Shown here one piece after another: positions 45,701 through 55,267 of a DNA stretch of 64,000 nt. Made by a program: the position numbers and the translations under genes. This DNA comes from Lachnospiraceae bacterium (GTDB taxonomy: Bacteria > Bacillota > Clostridia > Lachnospirales > Lachnospiraceae). Below the pieces are notes generated by a model. That model was not told the origin of the DNA and ran no database searches. It worked only from the letters and a program-made list of their open reading frames with translations. The stretch spans positions 40,949-104,948 of the forward strand of contig CAJTIR010000013.1 in assembly GCA_910576385.1 (NCBI GenBank). The letters are read 5' to 3'. How positions within the stretch are numbered: position 1 is the stretch's first letter; every line of letters starts with the position of its first letter.

Positions 45701-47565
45701 TCAGGCCTTGTCACTTTACCAGTATTAGAAATTACCTCTGGCTTATCACTGCTCCAGGAAATCTCAGCCTGATTCTCTCCTTCTGTGGGAAGTGTAAGAT
45801 CTTCTGTCACTTCACTCAAATCTCCAAATTTGTCTGTCAGATTTGTTTTGATTTTCTCAAATACTTCTGTCACAAAGCCAGAGGGCATATCCCTATAATA
45901 TTCATTTTCAACTTCTGCTGGGGTAAAAGCTTCTGCATAGACAGTCACCCCATAAACGCCTCCCTTATAGAACATATCGTTGTAGGAAGAACGCCCAATA
46001 AATGCTGCCAGATCGCTACCAAAATCTGAGGTAGTCTTTTCCTTTGTATTACTGCACACCTCTTTGCCATTGTAATACCCCTTGATGCTGTTAGGAGTAA
46101 TTACAGTGGTATACATGGCCCAATCAGAGCCTGTCTTGGTTTTAGATACGGCTGTCTCTGTTCTATATGGTGTGTCAGCATTATCACCATTGGTCCATAC
46201 AGACTTAAACATTCCTTTGTTGTCTTTATCCGCTGGATTCAACAGCCAATAATTCAAAGGCATATTTGCAGTAGATCCACTGTCCACATGCTTTGTTTTG
46301 GTGCCAAAGAACATCGCTGCATAATTATTTGAGCCTGTCTGATTTTTAAGCCATACATTGATGGTCAATGTATCCTGCCCCACAAAAACTTCTTTGGGAA
46401 TGGAGACATATGCTGCATCAGAGCCAGCAGACCCTCCAGGAAGCATCAGCATTCCATCTGTAATGGTCGCTCCGTTTCCTTTCAATTCCGCATGGAAACC
46501 ATTTCCCGAGAGATCGTCAATCTTCTTATCTGTCAGATCAGAGTCCTGAAATGCATAAGCAGCCTGAGGTCCTGACTGTGTTCCCTTAACTGTAACAGTA
46601 ATATCCTTGGTAGCTCTGCCTTTTCCTCGGGTAATCGTCGCTGTCAGAGTGACATCGACGTCTTCTTGCTGTCTGGTGACAGTACCATCATTGGCAATCA
46701 CTGCCTTATTTTGAGATTCCCAAGTGATCACACTGCCACAGGCGCCAACCGTTGGAAGTTTTAAATCTCCTCTAGTACTCTCTGGCAGTGTCAAATCTTC
46801 TTTGGTCTGATCTGCCGCTTGCTGTTCTGTCAATGTGTAGATGGAAAGCGTAGGGGCATTTTCTCCATTTTTGGTGACTTCAAATCCAGCAATCACCGTC
46901 TGCAGACGGAAAATTGCATACTCCTCATTCTTCGTAATCGCTTCTTTGACCCAATCTGTGACATCAAAAGTTTTGGTTCCCAGACTATTCTGTGAAAGCC
47001 ATTCTGTACTGAAAACAGTAGCTTCTTTGGAATAATCATTGTTCACTGCTGGAAATAGATTTGTCGCTGTGCTGTTGTTGATTCCATCGCTTGCGAGTTT
47101 GTCATAATAATTTACTGGAACCTGAAACAGTCCAGCTTTGGTCTTTCTATCACCTATATTTTTATTACATCCTGTGACATGGATTGTCACTGTAGCTCCC
47201 ACAATCAGCTCAGGGTTTATCTTTCCCTCTTCTGGTGTTGTCAGCCCATTCTCTGGTAAAGAAAAGGCCATAGCCCCTATTCTGGTACTGCCAAGTACAC
47301 CTTGATGTTCTGTCGCTGTCTCATTCATTATAAAAGCTGCAGCTTTTTCTGTTCCATTATCGCTAATTTCATTGGTGGCAATCAGCCAAGTATCTGTCCC
47401 CCCCTGATCGCCAGAGGCCACAAACTTGCTATTTTTAATTACCAACGGCTCAACCACTGTAGGTTCCGGCTCAAAAGCAGCATTTGCTCCTGTCGCTGGA
47501 AACAGTGTAAATATCATCGCGAATGTCAATAGTATGGCTAGAAATCGTTTCTTATACTTCTTCAT
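42718..47565 (-). CDS. Secreted GH43 glycosidase with DNRLRE-like, LamG, Ig-like and Big2 domains (B)
   Basis: A 1615-residue exported protein. Signal peptide (to about 29), a DNRLRE/CBM96-like beta-sandwich (about 40-235), an atrophied Ig-like domain with ITWESQNKAVIANDGTVTRQ (about 240-335), LamG domain (about 340-570), two more Ig-like domains (about 575-750), an incomplete propeller (about 752-898), Ig-like linker, then a complete GH43 propeller (about 1015-1340): base Asp in QRADPCIL (about 1022), Asp in FSLDMTVF (about 1152), acid Glu in DEGPSV (about 1212), GPGHNSFT. Three Big2 repeats end the protein. The GH43 module is close to that of protein A; the first 570 residues resemble protein C. 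A Lys-rich tail replaces any sortase signal. Probable arabinofuranoside-acting enzyme. Confidence 0.9.
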   Translation of the reverse strand: MKKYKKRFLAILLTFAMIFTLFPATGANAAFEPEPTVVEPLVIKNSKFVASGDQGGTDTWLIATNEISDNGTEKAAAFIMNETATEHQGVLGSTRIGAMAFSLPENGLTTPEEGKINPELIVGATVTIHVTGCNKNIGDRKTKAGLFQVPVNYYDKLASDGINNSTATNLFPAVNNDYSKEATVFSTEWLSQNSLGTKTFDVTDWVKEAITKNEEYAIFRLQTVIAGFEVTKNGENAPTLSIYTLTEQQAADQTKEDLTLPESTRGDLKLPTVGACGSVITWESQNKAVIANDGTVTRQQEDVDVTLTATITRGKGRATKDITVTVKGTQSGPQAAYAFQDSDLTDKKIDDLSGNGFHAELKGNGATITDGMLMLPGGSAGSDAAYVSIPKEVFVGQDTLTINVWLKNQTGSNNYAAMFFGTKTKHVDSGSTANMPLNYWLLNPADKDNKGMFKSVWTNGDNADTPYRTETAVSKTKTGSDWAMYTTVITPNSIKGYYNGKEVCSNTKEKTTSDFGSDLAAFIGRSSYNDMFYKGGVYGVTVYAEAFTPAEVENEYYRDMPSGFVTEVFEKIKTNLTDKFGDLSEVTEDLTLPTEGENQAEISWSSDKPEVISNTGKVTRPENQNAEVTLTATIRLGGKTDTATYKATVISTSKQSQLDLQVKHLAIDGAVLVGNMELPSKLDANTKLTWTSSKEDVVKIEQAADKITAVITRPSKGEEDAAVTLTVKAVLENGSQKLESTKDYAVRVRAESYGSLMAYTNSRESASLGNSLHLAYSENFTNYTALNSNTGICFANNTGGSKNSSPNGLQDMKFFLKADGTYGMIAKNVSNQKYIYVFDSEDLVHFTNEKKLTLDSNVTTLQEIAQYAYDGTDITYALYWTDGTKNYRALTKDFKTVIEQAETTYAAGSDYTTDILPPEGAAINDIIGVSKSEYQRVVNKLDVVRNTGMQPVSVTAKAGDDLSKLLPKKVTADYSDGSTTDMGVEWNAQELAKVDLSKAGTYTVSGTVKQTQYPNPFIEQRADPCILKGNDGYYYFTASYPMRGDSDAEGYDRIVLRRSKTIAGLAEAEEIAIWDCDSSNTENRYVWAPEIRLVDGNYYVFYTSSIDNSVWSIRPHVLKCTNPADIMNPSSWQAMGRMQSVASDGLAFTGFSLDMTVFENQGHWYVIWAQSDGYSSLFLAEIDPKEPWKCISESVKISVPEYSWERQVENVDEGPSVIKNNGKIYVAFSASGTGPEYCVGLLSIDETADMLDKNAWVKQPYPVLTSSDVPGEYGPGHNSFTVDEDGNPIFVYHARGQQCYEDKCEWSNSSSLGDPCRDARLKRVHWAADGTPILKMSYQEELAEENRTVTATIKVESGKPGDGDDEKPITVTGVSMSKKNVTLKPKETINLTATVKPSNATNKKVTWSSKNQKVATVTQNGKVTAKAAGTTTITATTEDGGFTATCKVTVKIPVTKVTLNKTKLTLGAKEKFTLKATITPRNAANKTVKWTSSKKSVATVSSKGVVTAKKTGKAVISAKVDGITKKCTITVKKAPKKITLNAKKKNLKRGKTFKIKVKLPKNTASCKITYKTSNKKVATVSASGKVTAKKKGKATITVTTFNKKKATLKITVTNN

Positions 47566-47631
47566 AAGACTCCCTCCTTTTTATTATGCATTGATTACAT
47601 GATCAGAAATGATATATAATCTGATATACTT

Positions 47632-47663
47632 TTTCAGGGGCACGAAAATTCATGCCCCTGAAA
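47632..47663. terminator. Hairpin between GH43 genes C and B
   Basis: TTTCAGGGGCA pairs with TGCCCCTGAAA, one G-T pair inside. On the minus strand it is followed by A rather than T residues, so termination is doubtful; it may instead stabilise or separate the two messages. Confidence 0.45.
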
Positions 47664-47673
47664 CAAAATCTAA

Positions 47674-50600
47674 TTATTTTACTGTAATCTTAAGGGTTGC
47701 CTTTGCCTTGCCGTTGTAAGTCTTAACGGTAATGGTTGCCTTTCCTTTCTTCTTAGCCGTTACCTTTCCATTCTTATCTACCTTGACAGCCTTCTTGCCT
47801 TTCTTGTCAATGCTGTACTTAAAGGTAGCGCTTCCAAACTTGGAGGAAACCTTTGGCTTAATCTGGAAAGTCTTTTTCACTTTCAGTGTCACTTTCTTCT
47901 TATTCAGTGTCACCTTTGCCTTCTTTGTGGGCGCTGGCTTCACGGTCACCTTACAGGTCACTTTCTTGCCGTCAACCGTTGCCGTGATGGTTGCTTTGCC
48001 TTTCTTCTTGGCAGTCAGCTTTCCATTCTTCATAGTGACAAACTTCTTGCCCTTCTTGTCTATCTTCCAGCTTACTTTCTTATTGGTGGCATTCTTAGGT
48101 GCCACAGTTGCCTTCAAGGTAAAGGTTTCCTTCACGCCCATTGTCAGCTTTGTCTTGTTCAATTTTACGCTCTTTACAGGAACCTTGTTGGCCTTTACCG
48201 TAACAGTACAGGTTGCAGTCTTCTTTCCATCAACTGTAGTAACTGTAATTTTTGTAGTTCCGGCCTTCACTGCTGTAACTCTACCTGTAGAAGATACCTT
48301 TGCCACTTTCTCATTATCGGACTTCCAGGTAACATTCTTATTTGTGGCATTTTCAGGAGCTACTTTTGCTGTCAGCTGTCCTGATTTTCCTTCAGTCAGA
48401 GTAAGAGTCTTTGAACTCATGGTAACACCTGTGACTGAGATTACAGCAGGTGTTTTCTTCTCAACAGTGATTGTGGTAGTCAATACCTTCTCTGTATCAT
48501 CACTCAATACAATCTTAGTGGTAATCTTTGCTGTTCCTTCTGCCACTGCAGTAATTGTGCCATCCGCAGATACCTTAGCTACTGTCTCTTTATCGCTGGA
48601 GTAGGTTGTAGACTTCACAGTCAGCCCTGCTGCCTGCAATGCCTGTGTAAAGTTTTCAGGATATTTAATATCAATCTTCGCAGTATCGCCAGCCTTCATA
48701 TTCTTTGTTGCAGGTACAGTTACCGCATTCAAAGCTGCCTTAGCCACCGCATCTGCCTGGCCATTCTCTAACTGCTCCACTGCAAGTCCGGCAATCACTG
48801 GATCTGCATTTGCTGCCTTAACTGCCAAGAAATGTACTTCTGCTGTGCCTACCACATTTTCCACCTTAAATTTGATGGCAGCTTTTTGCTGTTTTGCTGC
48901 TTTGCTGACCTCCACTGGCTTTGCCTCAGAAGTCACTTTCTTTCCATTGTCATCTGTATATTCTACATAGAAATTCATTGGGCGAGTCACATCCCACCAC
49001 TCTGCAAAATAGCCGGTAGCAGTATAGGTACCGCTCTCCAATGGAATGATATATTCACAATTTTTTCCATCCTTCGCCCACCAGCCATTTGTAAAGACAG
49101 ACTCTGTAGCACTGGTACGACATCCGGCAATTGTCTGGTCGGCATCATTGACAAATCCCCAGCTATCTGTTGCATATAGCTTATCTGGCTCTTCATTGCG
49201 CAGTTCTAATTCATCAAGACCTGCAATTGCATCAAAACTTGCAGAATCTTTCATATCATTATTCCAAGAACCTACACCGGAATCGATATAATAGATCAAT
49301 TTATCTGATACTACCTCAATAGTCTTGGTAATTTCACGATTATTCAGTTCAGCAATTGTACCTTTTACGGTAACTGATCCTGGCTGATCAAATGCTCCTT
49401 CTGCAACAGCTTCCCATGTTACTGCAACTGTCTTCTCCTGATCAAAAACACTGATTTTTAATTCTGCCGGAAGCTGATAATTGCTTCCTGCCAATACAGC
49501 ATTTGGCAATTTATCATCTATTACTTCAATACTACTGTATGCCTGCATCACTGCGTTATATTCATCTCTAGTGATGTTCATAACAGTACCATGACGAGGT
49601 TTAGATTTGGAAGGAAGCTTTGCATTTGTAATCTTTTTAAACTCCTCGTTTGCCAAATCATTGGTGGTCATTGGAAAATATCCGCCATTGCCAAAATTAT
49701 CCAAAAGCAGACACCATTTTGCACCTGCGTTTGCAATATCATCATCATTAAACCTAAAGCAGCATGGCCCTTCTACACCATCATTGCCATCTTTATACTG
49801 CTTATCATTTACTTTTGTCCATTCGCCCAGCAGAGAATTTGATTTCTCCATATAGACATACTTTGCACCGTTATCTTCATTCTTGGTAAAACGATAGTAA
49901 GTATTGTCATCATCCCTGACTACTGTGGTATCAATTGCATTGTGATTTTCATCAATCCATTTTTTAGGCTCTGTAAAGCTATGGAAATCTCTGGTCTTAC
50001 AATAATATACTCTCTGTTTGTCGTAATTTAAAGAAGCTACTTTGGAAGCCCAGAATACGATATATTCTCCTGTTTTATCATCATAGAATACTTCCGGCGC
50101 CCAGGTACAGCCCGCCTGAATCTTATCGCTGACTGTCACCATACGCTGATCTGACCAATTTACTAAATCCTCAGACTCCCATACCATAATGGCCTGGCTT
50201 CCATTCTCCTGTGCTGCAGTCCAGCCTTCACCTGCGGCAATCTGTAAGTCTGTGGCAATTAAATAGAATTTATCACCCTCTGCGGAACGGAAAATATAAG
50301 GATCACGCAATCCCTTTGTTCCTAATTCAGAGGTCAGCACTGGCTTTCCATCATACAATTCTTCCCAGTTCAGACCATTCTCACTGGAGGCAAAAAAGAT
50401 CTTCTCTTGTCCTGCACCGTCTCCAATAAAGTACGCAAAGATGTAATCTGTCATCTCGCCAACTTCAGTCTTGGCTTTTACCGTAACATCAAAAACCTTA
50501 GTCTTTGTTTTCTGATCTTTGGTTATAGTCGCTGTCAATTTTACCTTTGTGTCAGTATTCTGCCTGGTGACAACACCAGCTGGAGTACTATCATAATTTT

Positions 50601-52758
50601 CGTTCGTCTTCTCCTCAGTGCTAATCACTTCTTCTTTGTCGGAAGCCCAGGTAATCGCAGATCCATATTTACCCATTTTCGGCAAAGTGATATTGCCTCT
50701 GATATCGTCCATATTAGGAATGGTCAATTCTGCCACATCTGCGGAAAACTCTGACTGAACTGTCACAGCAGTGGTTTCCTCAAATACTTTTTGTCCCTTG
50801 AACGTACCTGTCAAGGTGATATTTACTTTCTTACCTTCATCTCCTGAATATAAAACTTTACCTTCAGCATCAATCACTGCAGTGTCTGAAGATGTCCAGG
50901 TTACTGTCACACCTCTCTTGGACTTTGTAAATAAAAGATCTGTGACAATTGCATCTTTACTATCATTTTTATTTAACATTGCCGCCATTACTTCCTCAGC
51001 AACACTGTCATATAAATCCTGTTTCTCTACTGCTGGCGGGGTATTGTTATAATATTCATCATAAATCTCTTCTTGTGTCAATGCCTCGTCATACACTTTT
51101 ACACCATAGACGCCGCCCTTATAGTACATATCATTATAAGAAGAACGTCCAATAAAACCAACTAAGCCAGTGCCAAAATCTGCGGTAGTCTTGGTCTTTG
51201 GATTATTGCATACCTCTTCCCCATTATAATATCCAATAATTCTCTCTGGGGTAATTACTGTGGTATACAACGCCCACTGGTCGCTGGTCTGGGCATTCGA
51301 TACTGCAGTCTCTGTCTTGTAAGGCTCACTTGCATTATTACCATCTGTCCACACAGATTTAAATTTGCCGCCCTTGGACGGATTTAAGAGCCAGTAATTC
51401 AAAGGCCTATCTGCAGTGGAAGCGCTGTCCACATGTTTGGTCTTGGTGCCAAAGAACATCGCTGCATAGTCCCCAGCCCCTGTCTCATTTTTTAACCAGG
51501 TAGTGATGGTCAGTGTATTCTGATTCTCAAATAAATCTCCTGGAAGAGCGACATAAGCGGCACCAGAATCGTTCTTACCGCCTGGTAAACTCAGCATACC
51601 CTCAGTAATCTCAGCTCCACTGCCTTTCAGCTCTGCATCGTAACCATTTTTTGTCGTATCTTCAATGACCTTATCCGTCAAATCGTCCGCTGTAAACTGA
51701 TAAGCGGCAATTGGAGTAACTTCACTCTGCTTCAATACCTGCACAGTGATATTCTTTGTTGTCTGTGCCTGACCCTTCTTGATGGTTGCAGTCAACACTA
51801 CATCCACATCTGTCTGTTGTCTGGTAACAGTACCATCATTGGCAATTACATTTGGTTTATCTGAAACCCAGGTAATCTCAGTACCATAGCTGCCTGTAGT
51901 TGGCAGATTCAGATTCGTCTTTGTAGTTGCCGGCAGCGTCAACTCTGCTTTTGCTGCGTCTACTGCCTGTTGGTCTGTCATAGTGGTAATGGAAAGCTTG
52001 GGTGCCTGATCGCCTTCCTTATAGACATAATAACCACAAGTTACTGTCTGCAGACGATAAATTGCATAGGGATCACCAGCACTGATGGACTCTTTGACCC
52101 AATTTGTCACATCAAAAGTCACTTTCAAGTCCTGAGCCTGATTTTTATGCTCAATCCAACCTTTTTCGCCGCCAAGTCCGCCGCCATAGACGGTCTTATC
52201 TTTGCTGTAATCATTGTTTTTTGCAGGAAATGTACTTCCTGGTGCATTTGCAGTCTCATCACTAGCTAATTGTGCATATTTATCAGAATCTACCTGGAAA
52301 ATCGCTGCCTTGGTCTTCTTTCCACCATTCGCAGTATCGTTCCCATCATATACTGTAAGAGTCAGCTCTGCACTACTAATCAGCTCTGGGTCAATCCCTG
52401 CCTCGCTATCCGAAACCTTGTTCTTCGGCAGTTCAAACCCCATTGCTGCCACTCTGGTGGAACTAACATTGTTTTGTCCAATTGCGGTCTCTCCCTCCAC
52501 ACGTGCTGCTGCTTTCTCACTACCTGTTGTGGTTAGCTTGTCCGTTCCAATCATTGCTGCCTTTTTTTCGCCAGTTCCAGTCTTGTCACCATTGATGCCA
52601 GCCTGCACAAACTTACTGCACGCAATCGTCTGTGTGGTGCCAACTGTCGTCTCTCCTTCACCAGCTGCGTTCACCGCAGACGTCGGAAATACGGAAAACA
52701 TCATGGTAAACGACAGAAATGCCGCCATACACTGTTTTGCCAACTTTTTCTTAGCCAT
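47674..52758 (-). CDS. Secreted GH43 glycosidase with DNRLRE-like, LamG, CBM-like and Big2 domains (C)
   Basis: A 1694-residue exported protein. Signal peptide (to about 32), DNRLRE/CBM96-like domain, atrophied Ig-like domain, LamG domain (about 355-595), two Ig-like domains (about 600-780), a GH43 propeller (about 785-1080): base Asp in GLRDPYIF (about 819), Asp in NAIDTTVV (about 942) and acid Glu in GVEGPCCF (about 995). Next come an Ig-like module, a DSGVGSWNN-type carbohydrate-binding domain (about 1155-1330) and four or five Big2 repeats. The GH43 belongs to a different branch from those of A and B, so a different linkage is likely. The start at 52758 has AGGAGG six bases upstream; a longer frame would spoil the signal peptide. 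First of the three tandem genes. Confidence 0.88.
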   Translation of the reverse strand: MAKKKLAKQCMAAFLSFTMMFSVFPTSAVNAAGEGETTVGTTQTIACSKFVQAGINGDKTGTGEKKAAMIGTDKLTTTGSEKAAARVEGETAIGQNNVSSTRVAAMGFELPKNKVSDSEAGIDPELISSAELTLTVYDGNDTANGGKKTKAAIFQVDSDKYAQLASDETANAPGSTFPAKNNDYSKDKTVYGGGLGGEKGWIEHKNQAQDLKVTFDVTNWVKESISAGDPYAIYRLQTVTCGYYVYKEGDQAPKLSITTMTDQQAVDAAKAELTLPATTKTNLNLPTTGSYGTEITWVSDKPNVIANDGTVTRQQTDVDVVLTATIKKGQAQTTKNITVQVLKQSEVTPIAAYQFTADDLTDKVIEDTTKNGYDAELKGSGAEITEGMLSLPGGKNDSGAAYVALPGDLFENQNTLTITTWLKNETGAGDYAAMFFGTKTKHVDSASTADRPLNYWLLNPSKGGKFKSVWTDGNNASEPYKTETAVSNAQTSDQWALYTTVITPERIIGYYNGEEVCNNPKTKTTADFGTGLVGFIGRSSYNDMYYKGGVYGVKVYDEALTQEEIYDEYYNNTPPAVEKQDLYDSVAEEVMAAMLNKNDSKDAIVTDLLFTKSKRGVTVTWTSSDTAVIDAEGKVLYSGDEGKKVNITLTGTFKGQKVFEETTAVTVQSEFSADVAELTIPNMDDIRGNITLPKMGKYGSAITWASDKEEVISTEEKTNENYDSTPAGVVTRQNTDTKVKLTATITKDQKTKTKVFDVTVKAKTEVGEMTDYIFAYFIGDGAGQEKIFFASSENGLNWEELYDGKPVLTSELGTKGLRDPYIFRSAEGDKFYLIATDLQIAAGEGWTAAQENGSQAIMVWESEDLVNWSDQRMVTVSDKIQAGCTWAPEVFYDDKTGEYIVFWASKVASLNYDKQRVYYCKTRDFHSFTEPKKWIDENHNAIDTTVVRDDDNTYYRFTKNEDNGAKYVYMEKSNSLLGEWTKVNDKQYKDGNDGVEGPCCFRFNDDDIANAGAKWCLLLDNFGNGGYFPMTTNDLANEEFKKITNAKLPSKSKPRHGTVMNITRDEYNAVMQAYSSIEVIDDKLPNAVLAGSNYQLPAELKISVFDQEKTVAVTWEAVAEGAFDQPGSVTVKGTIAELNNREITKTIEVVSDKLIYYIDSGVGSWNNDMKDSASFDAIAGLDELELRNEEPDKLYATDSWGFVNDADQTIAGCRTSATESVFTNGWWAKDGKNCEYIIPLESGTYTATGYFAEWWDVTRPMNFYVEYTDDNGKKVTSEAKPVEVSKAAKQQKAAIKFKVENVVGTAEVHFLAVKAANADPVIAGLAVEQLENGQADAVAKAALNAVTVPATKNMKAGDTAKIDIKYPENFTQALQAAGLTVKSTTYSSDKETVAKVSADGTITAVAEGTAKITTKIVLSDDTEKVLTTTITVEKKTPAVISVTGVTMSSKTLTLTEGKSGQLTAKVAPENATNKNVTWKSDNEKVAKVSSTGRVTAVKAGTTKITVTTVDGKKTATCTVTVKANKVPVKSVKLNKTKLTMGVKETFTLKATVAPKNATNKKVSWKIDKKGKKFVTMKNGKLTAKKKGKATITATVDGKKVTCKVTVKPAPTKKAKVTLNKKKVTLKVKKTFQIKPKVSSKFGSATFKYSIDKKGKKAVKVDKNGKVTAKKKGKATITVKTYNGKAKATLKITVK

Positions 52759-53069
52759 ATGTATCCTCCTCTTTAAAATTAATATTTGTTTTGCACAGCT
52801 CATCTATTGTTGTTCCATCTCTGTCGGTACAGCCGCACAAATACTATTCTTATTTTACTAAATTTTACTGAAAAAGGCAAGATAAGTTAGCAAAATTTTT
52901 ACCAGTATCTTACAAATTATTACCATTTGCTTGTCATCACAAATGAGGAAATCAATATACAAGCATGTGCTTCTCTATATTGGCTGAAAAGTGAGCTGTA
53001 ACTGCAAATTCTATCCCTGCAAAATGTCTATATAATTTACTAATGTAATATTTTTAATCAATAAAACAT
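52759..53069 (-). promoter_or_regulatory. Upstream region of the GH43 cluster
   Basis: About 310 bases without a gene. A plausible minus-strand promoter, TTGCCT and TAAAAT with an 18-base spacer, lies in the AT-rich part near 52855-52885. The CTGT-CGGT-ACAG inverted repeat near 52824 falls in the 5' leader. No AraR-box matching that at 58495 is present. Confidence 0.35.
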
Positions 53070-53101
53070 AGCAGGAGGCCGCCATCAGGCGACCTCCTGC
53101 T
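53070..53101 (-). terminator. Terminator of the sugar ABC transporter operon
   Basis: AGCAGGAGG-CGCC pairs with GGCG-CCTCCTGCT around ATCA, followed by TGTTTTATT on the minus strand; 31 bases past the last permease stop. Confidence 0.85.
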
Positions 53102-53131
53102 ATTTCTTTAAGAGTATTTGCAATTACTTTC

Positions 53132-54178
53132 TTATGCCTTCTTCTTACGTGCCATAACAACACTCTGAACAACAAGGAATAAGCAAAGCATAACTGCCCT
53201 TGTAATTCCTGTCCACCAAGCCTGATCCAGACCTGCGGAGGAAACGATATTTTGAATGGTACCCAGTGATAATACACCGAAAAGCGTACCAACGATATTA
53301 CCAACACCACCAGTCAACATGGTACCACCGATAATGGAAGATGCGATCGCATCCATTTCTGCTCCAGTTGCATGAGATGGAGAACCAGAACCTACATGGA
53401 GGAAATATACATATCCGCCAATTCCTGCCAACAATCCGCAAATCAGATGAGAGAGGAATCTTGTTCTCTTAACATTGATACCAAGCATCAAAGCACTCTG
53501 CTGATTTCCTCCTACTGCATAGAAGGAACGTCCAAGCTTCGTCCAGCGAAGCATACAGAACATTACAACTACAACAAGAAGCGCTACCACTACACCAATC
53601 TCAACATAGGCGTCTACATAAATGCCTTTTCTATTTGTAGAACCAAGACCTGGAATAACCACACGGGTCATTTTTAACTTGCTGAATGCTTCATTTGCCA
53701 CGTTAAATGGCTTTGTATTTACAATTGTAGTCATACCACGGGCAAAGAACATACCTGCCAGGGTGACAATAAAGGGCTGAATATCCAGATATGCAACCAA
53801 AAATCCCTGGAACGCGCCAAATGCAAGACCGATTGCCAATGCAATAAGCACAGATACAAATACGTTGCCGCCTTTGAAATCCAGATACACTGCACAGCAC
53901 ATACTAACTAATGCTGTAACACCACCAACCGAGATATCAATCCCGCCAGTGATCATAACAAGGCTCAAGCCGCAGGCCAGAACAATTAAGGCTGCATTTG
54001 CATTCAAAAGATTTAAGAAGTTCTGTGGTTTTAAAAAGCCCCCTCCCTGAAAGAGAATCGCACCGATATACATCAGGAAGAACACCACAATTGTAATCGT
54101 AAGGAGTAAATTTGTGTCGGTAAGATTATTTATTTTCTCAGAAAAACTACCAGACGCAGATGATTTATTATTTGACAT
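53132..54178 (-). CDS. yjfF: Sugar ABC transporter permease, YjfF-like
   Basis: A 348-residue BPD_transp_2 permease of about nine or ten membrane segments, with the family motifs LACGLSLVMITGGIDISVGG (about 68-87), GMFFARGMTTIVNT and GGTMLTGGVGNIVGT (about 288-302). Ribose-type importers normally have one permease; the furanose importer YtfQRT-YjfF has two different ones, as here. ATG at 54178 is selected because AAGGAGG lies about ten bases before it; a TTG three codons earlier overlaps the preceding gene. Last gene of the operon, followed by a terminator. Confidence 0.9.
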   Translation of the reverse strand: MSNNKSSASGSFSEKINNLTDTNLLLTITIVVFFLMYIGAILFQGGGFLKPQNFLNLLNANAALIVLACGLSLVMITGGIDISVGGVTALVSMCCAVYLDFKGGNVFVSVLIALAIGLAFGAFQGFLVAYLDIQPFIVTLAGMFFARGMTTIVNTKPFNVANEAFSKLKMTRVVIPGLGSTNRKGIYVDAYVEIGVVVALLVVVVMFCMLRWTKLGRSFYAVGGNQQSALMLGINVKRTRFLSHLICGLLAGIGGYVYFLHVGSGSPSHATGAEMDAIASSIIGGTMLTGGVGNIVGTLFGVLSLGTIQNIVSSAGLDQAWWTGITRAVMLCLFLVVQSVVMARKKKA

Positions 54179-54179
54179 A

Positions 54180-55265
54180 CTAAGCAACCTCCTTAACCTT
54201 TAACTTCTTTGTAAGACTGGAAAACCAATCTCTTACAGTTGGTGCACTGATCACAACCAGAACAATTACCACAACCGCCTTATATGCTGGAAGCGCATCA
54301 GACTGAACATTGAACTTGTAAAGTGTTGTGGTCAAGAACTGAATAACATAAGCGCCGACAATGGAAGCTGCCATGTTAAATTTACCACCACTCAAAGCAT
54401 TTCCACCCAGAGCAACTGCAAGGATGGCATCCATTTCAATATCCTTTGCGATAACAGAATAGTTGATGGTTGATACACGGCTAACCTTAATCAAACCAAC
54501 TACAGCAACACACAACCCAAGAACGACAAATGACATTACCTTGATAAAAGCTGGATTCAAACCGTTCAGTCTGGAAGAACTCTCATTGATACCAACTGCC
54601 TGGGTATACAATCCAAGGTTGGTAAACTTCAATACAAGGAAAATAATGATCATACATGCCACTGCAATAAAGAATGGCGTCGGAATCGGGATTCCCGGAA
54701 TAAATTCACCAAAATATGTAAATGATTCATCACTGATAACTGGAAGCTCATTGTTGTTAATCCATGCTGCAATAGAACGGCCTGCAGTATAAAGAATCAA
54801 AGTCGCAATCATCGGCTGAATTTTGAAATAAGCCACCAGCACACCGTTAAATGCTCCAAACAGCATTGCTACGATACAGCTTACCAAAAATGCTACAATA
54901 ATCGGCGCTGCAAGTTTTTCTGGACGTGAATTGCCGCCGCAGAGCACACGCAAAATTACACTGCCGGCAATCGCTACTGCCGCGCCCACACTGATATCCT
55001 GACCACCGGAAGCAGCCGTTACCAAAGTCATACCAATTGCCAGAATTGCAAGCTCGGAACCACTATCCAAAATTGTAATCAAGAAACCAGATAAAACGGG
55101 ATTTCCCGCACTGTTATATCCTAATGTAATCTTAAAAAAACTAGGGTCAGCAATCAAGTTAAATAACGCGAGCAGCAGCACTGCCAAGATCGGAATAAAC
55201 ATCTGCTGCCTAACCAGATTCATAAAAAAGTTTTCGTTTGATTTCTTCGCTTCATTTTTCTGCAT
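54180..55265 (-). CDS. ytfT: Sugar ABC transporter permease, YtfT-like
   Basis: A 361-residue permease of the same family as its neighbour but clearly distinct: LAIGMTLVTAASGGQDISVG (about 95-114), an insertion-rich periplasmic loop with AAWINNNELPVISDESFTYFG (parts: AAWINNNELPV, DESFTYFG) and AVALGGNALSGGKFNMAAS. This combination matches YtfT of galactofuranose/arabinofuranose importers. It starts two bases after the ATPase stop and ends one base before the YjfF-like start, so it is part of a tightly packed operon. Confidence 0.9.
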   Translation of the reverse strand: MQKNEAKKSNENFFMNLVRQQMFIPILAVLLLALFNLIADPSFFKITLGYNSAGNPVLSGFLITILDSGSELAILAIGMTLVTAASGGQDISVGAAVAIAGSVILRVLCGGNSRPEKLAAPIIVAFLVSCIVAMLFGAFNGVLVAYFKIQPMIATLILYTAGRSIAAWINNNELPVISDESFTYFGEFIPGIPIPTPFFIAVACMIIIFLVLKFTNLGLYTQAVGINESSSRLNGLNPAFIKVMSFVVLGLCVAVVGLIKVSRVSTINYSVIAKDIEMDAILAVALGGNALSGGKFNMAASIVGAYVIQFLTTTLYKFNVQSDALPAYKAVVVIVLVVISAPTVRDWFSSLTKKLKVKEVA

Positions 55266-55267
55266 TA

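Noticed and set aside
47732..48604. Long open frames on the plus strand opposite the GH43 genes (also at 38667-39536 and 42866-43333)
   Set aside because: They are antisense shadows of the Lys/Thr/Val-rich Big2 repeats, show repetitive Val/Phe composition and have no ribosome sites.
38507..52758. Sortase anchoring or S-layer attachment of the GH43 proteins
   Set aside because: No LPXTG-like motif, C-terminal hydrophobic segment or SLH repeat was found at any of the three C termini.
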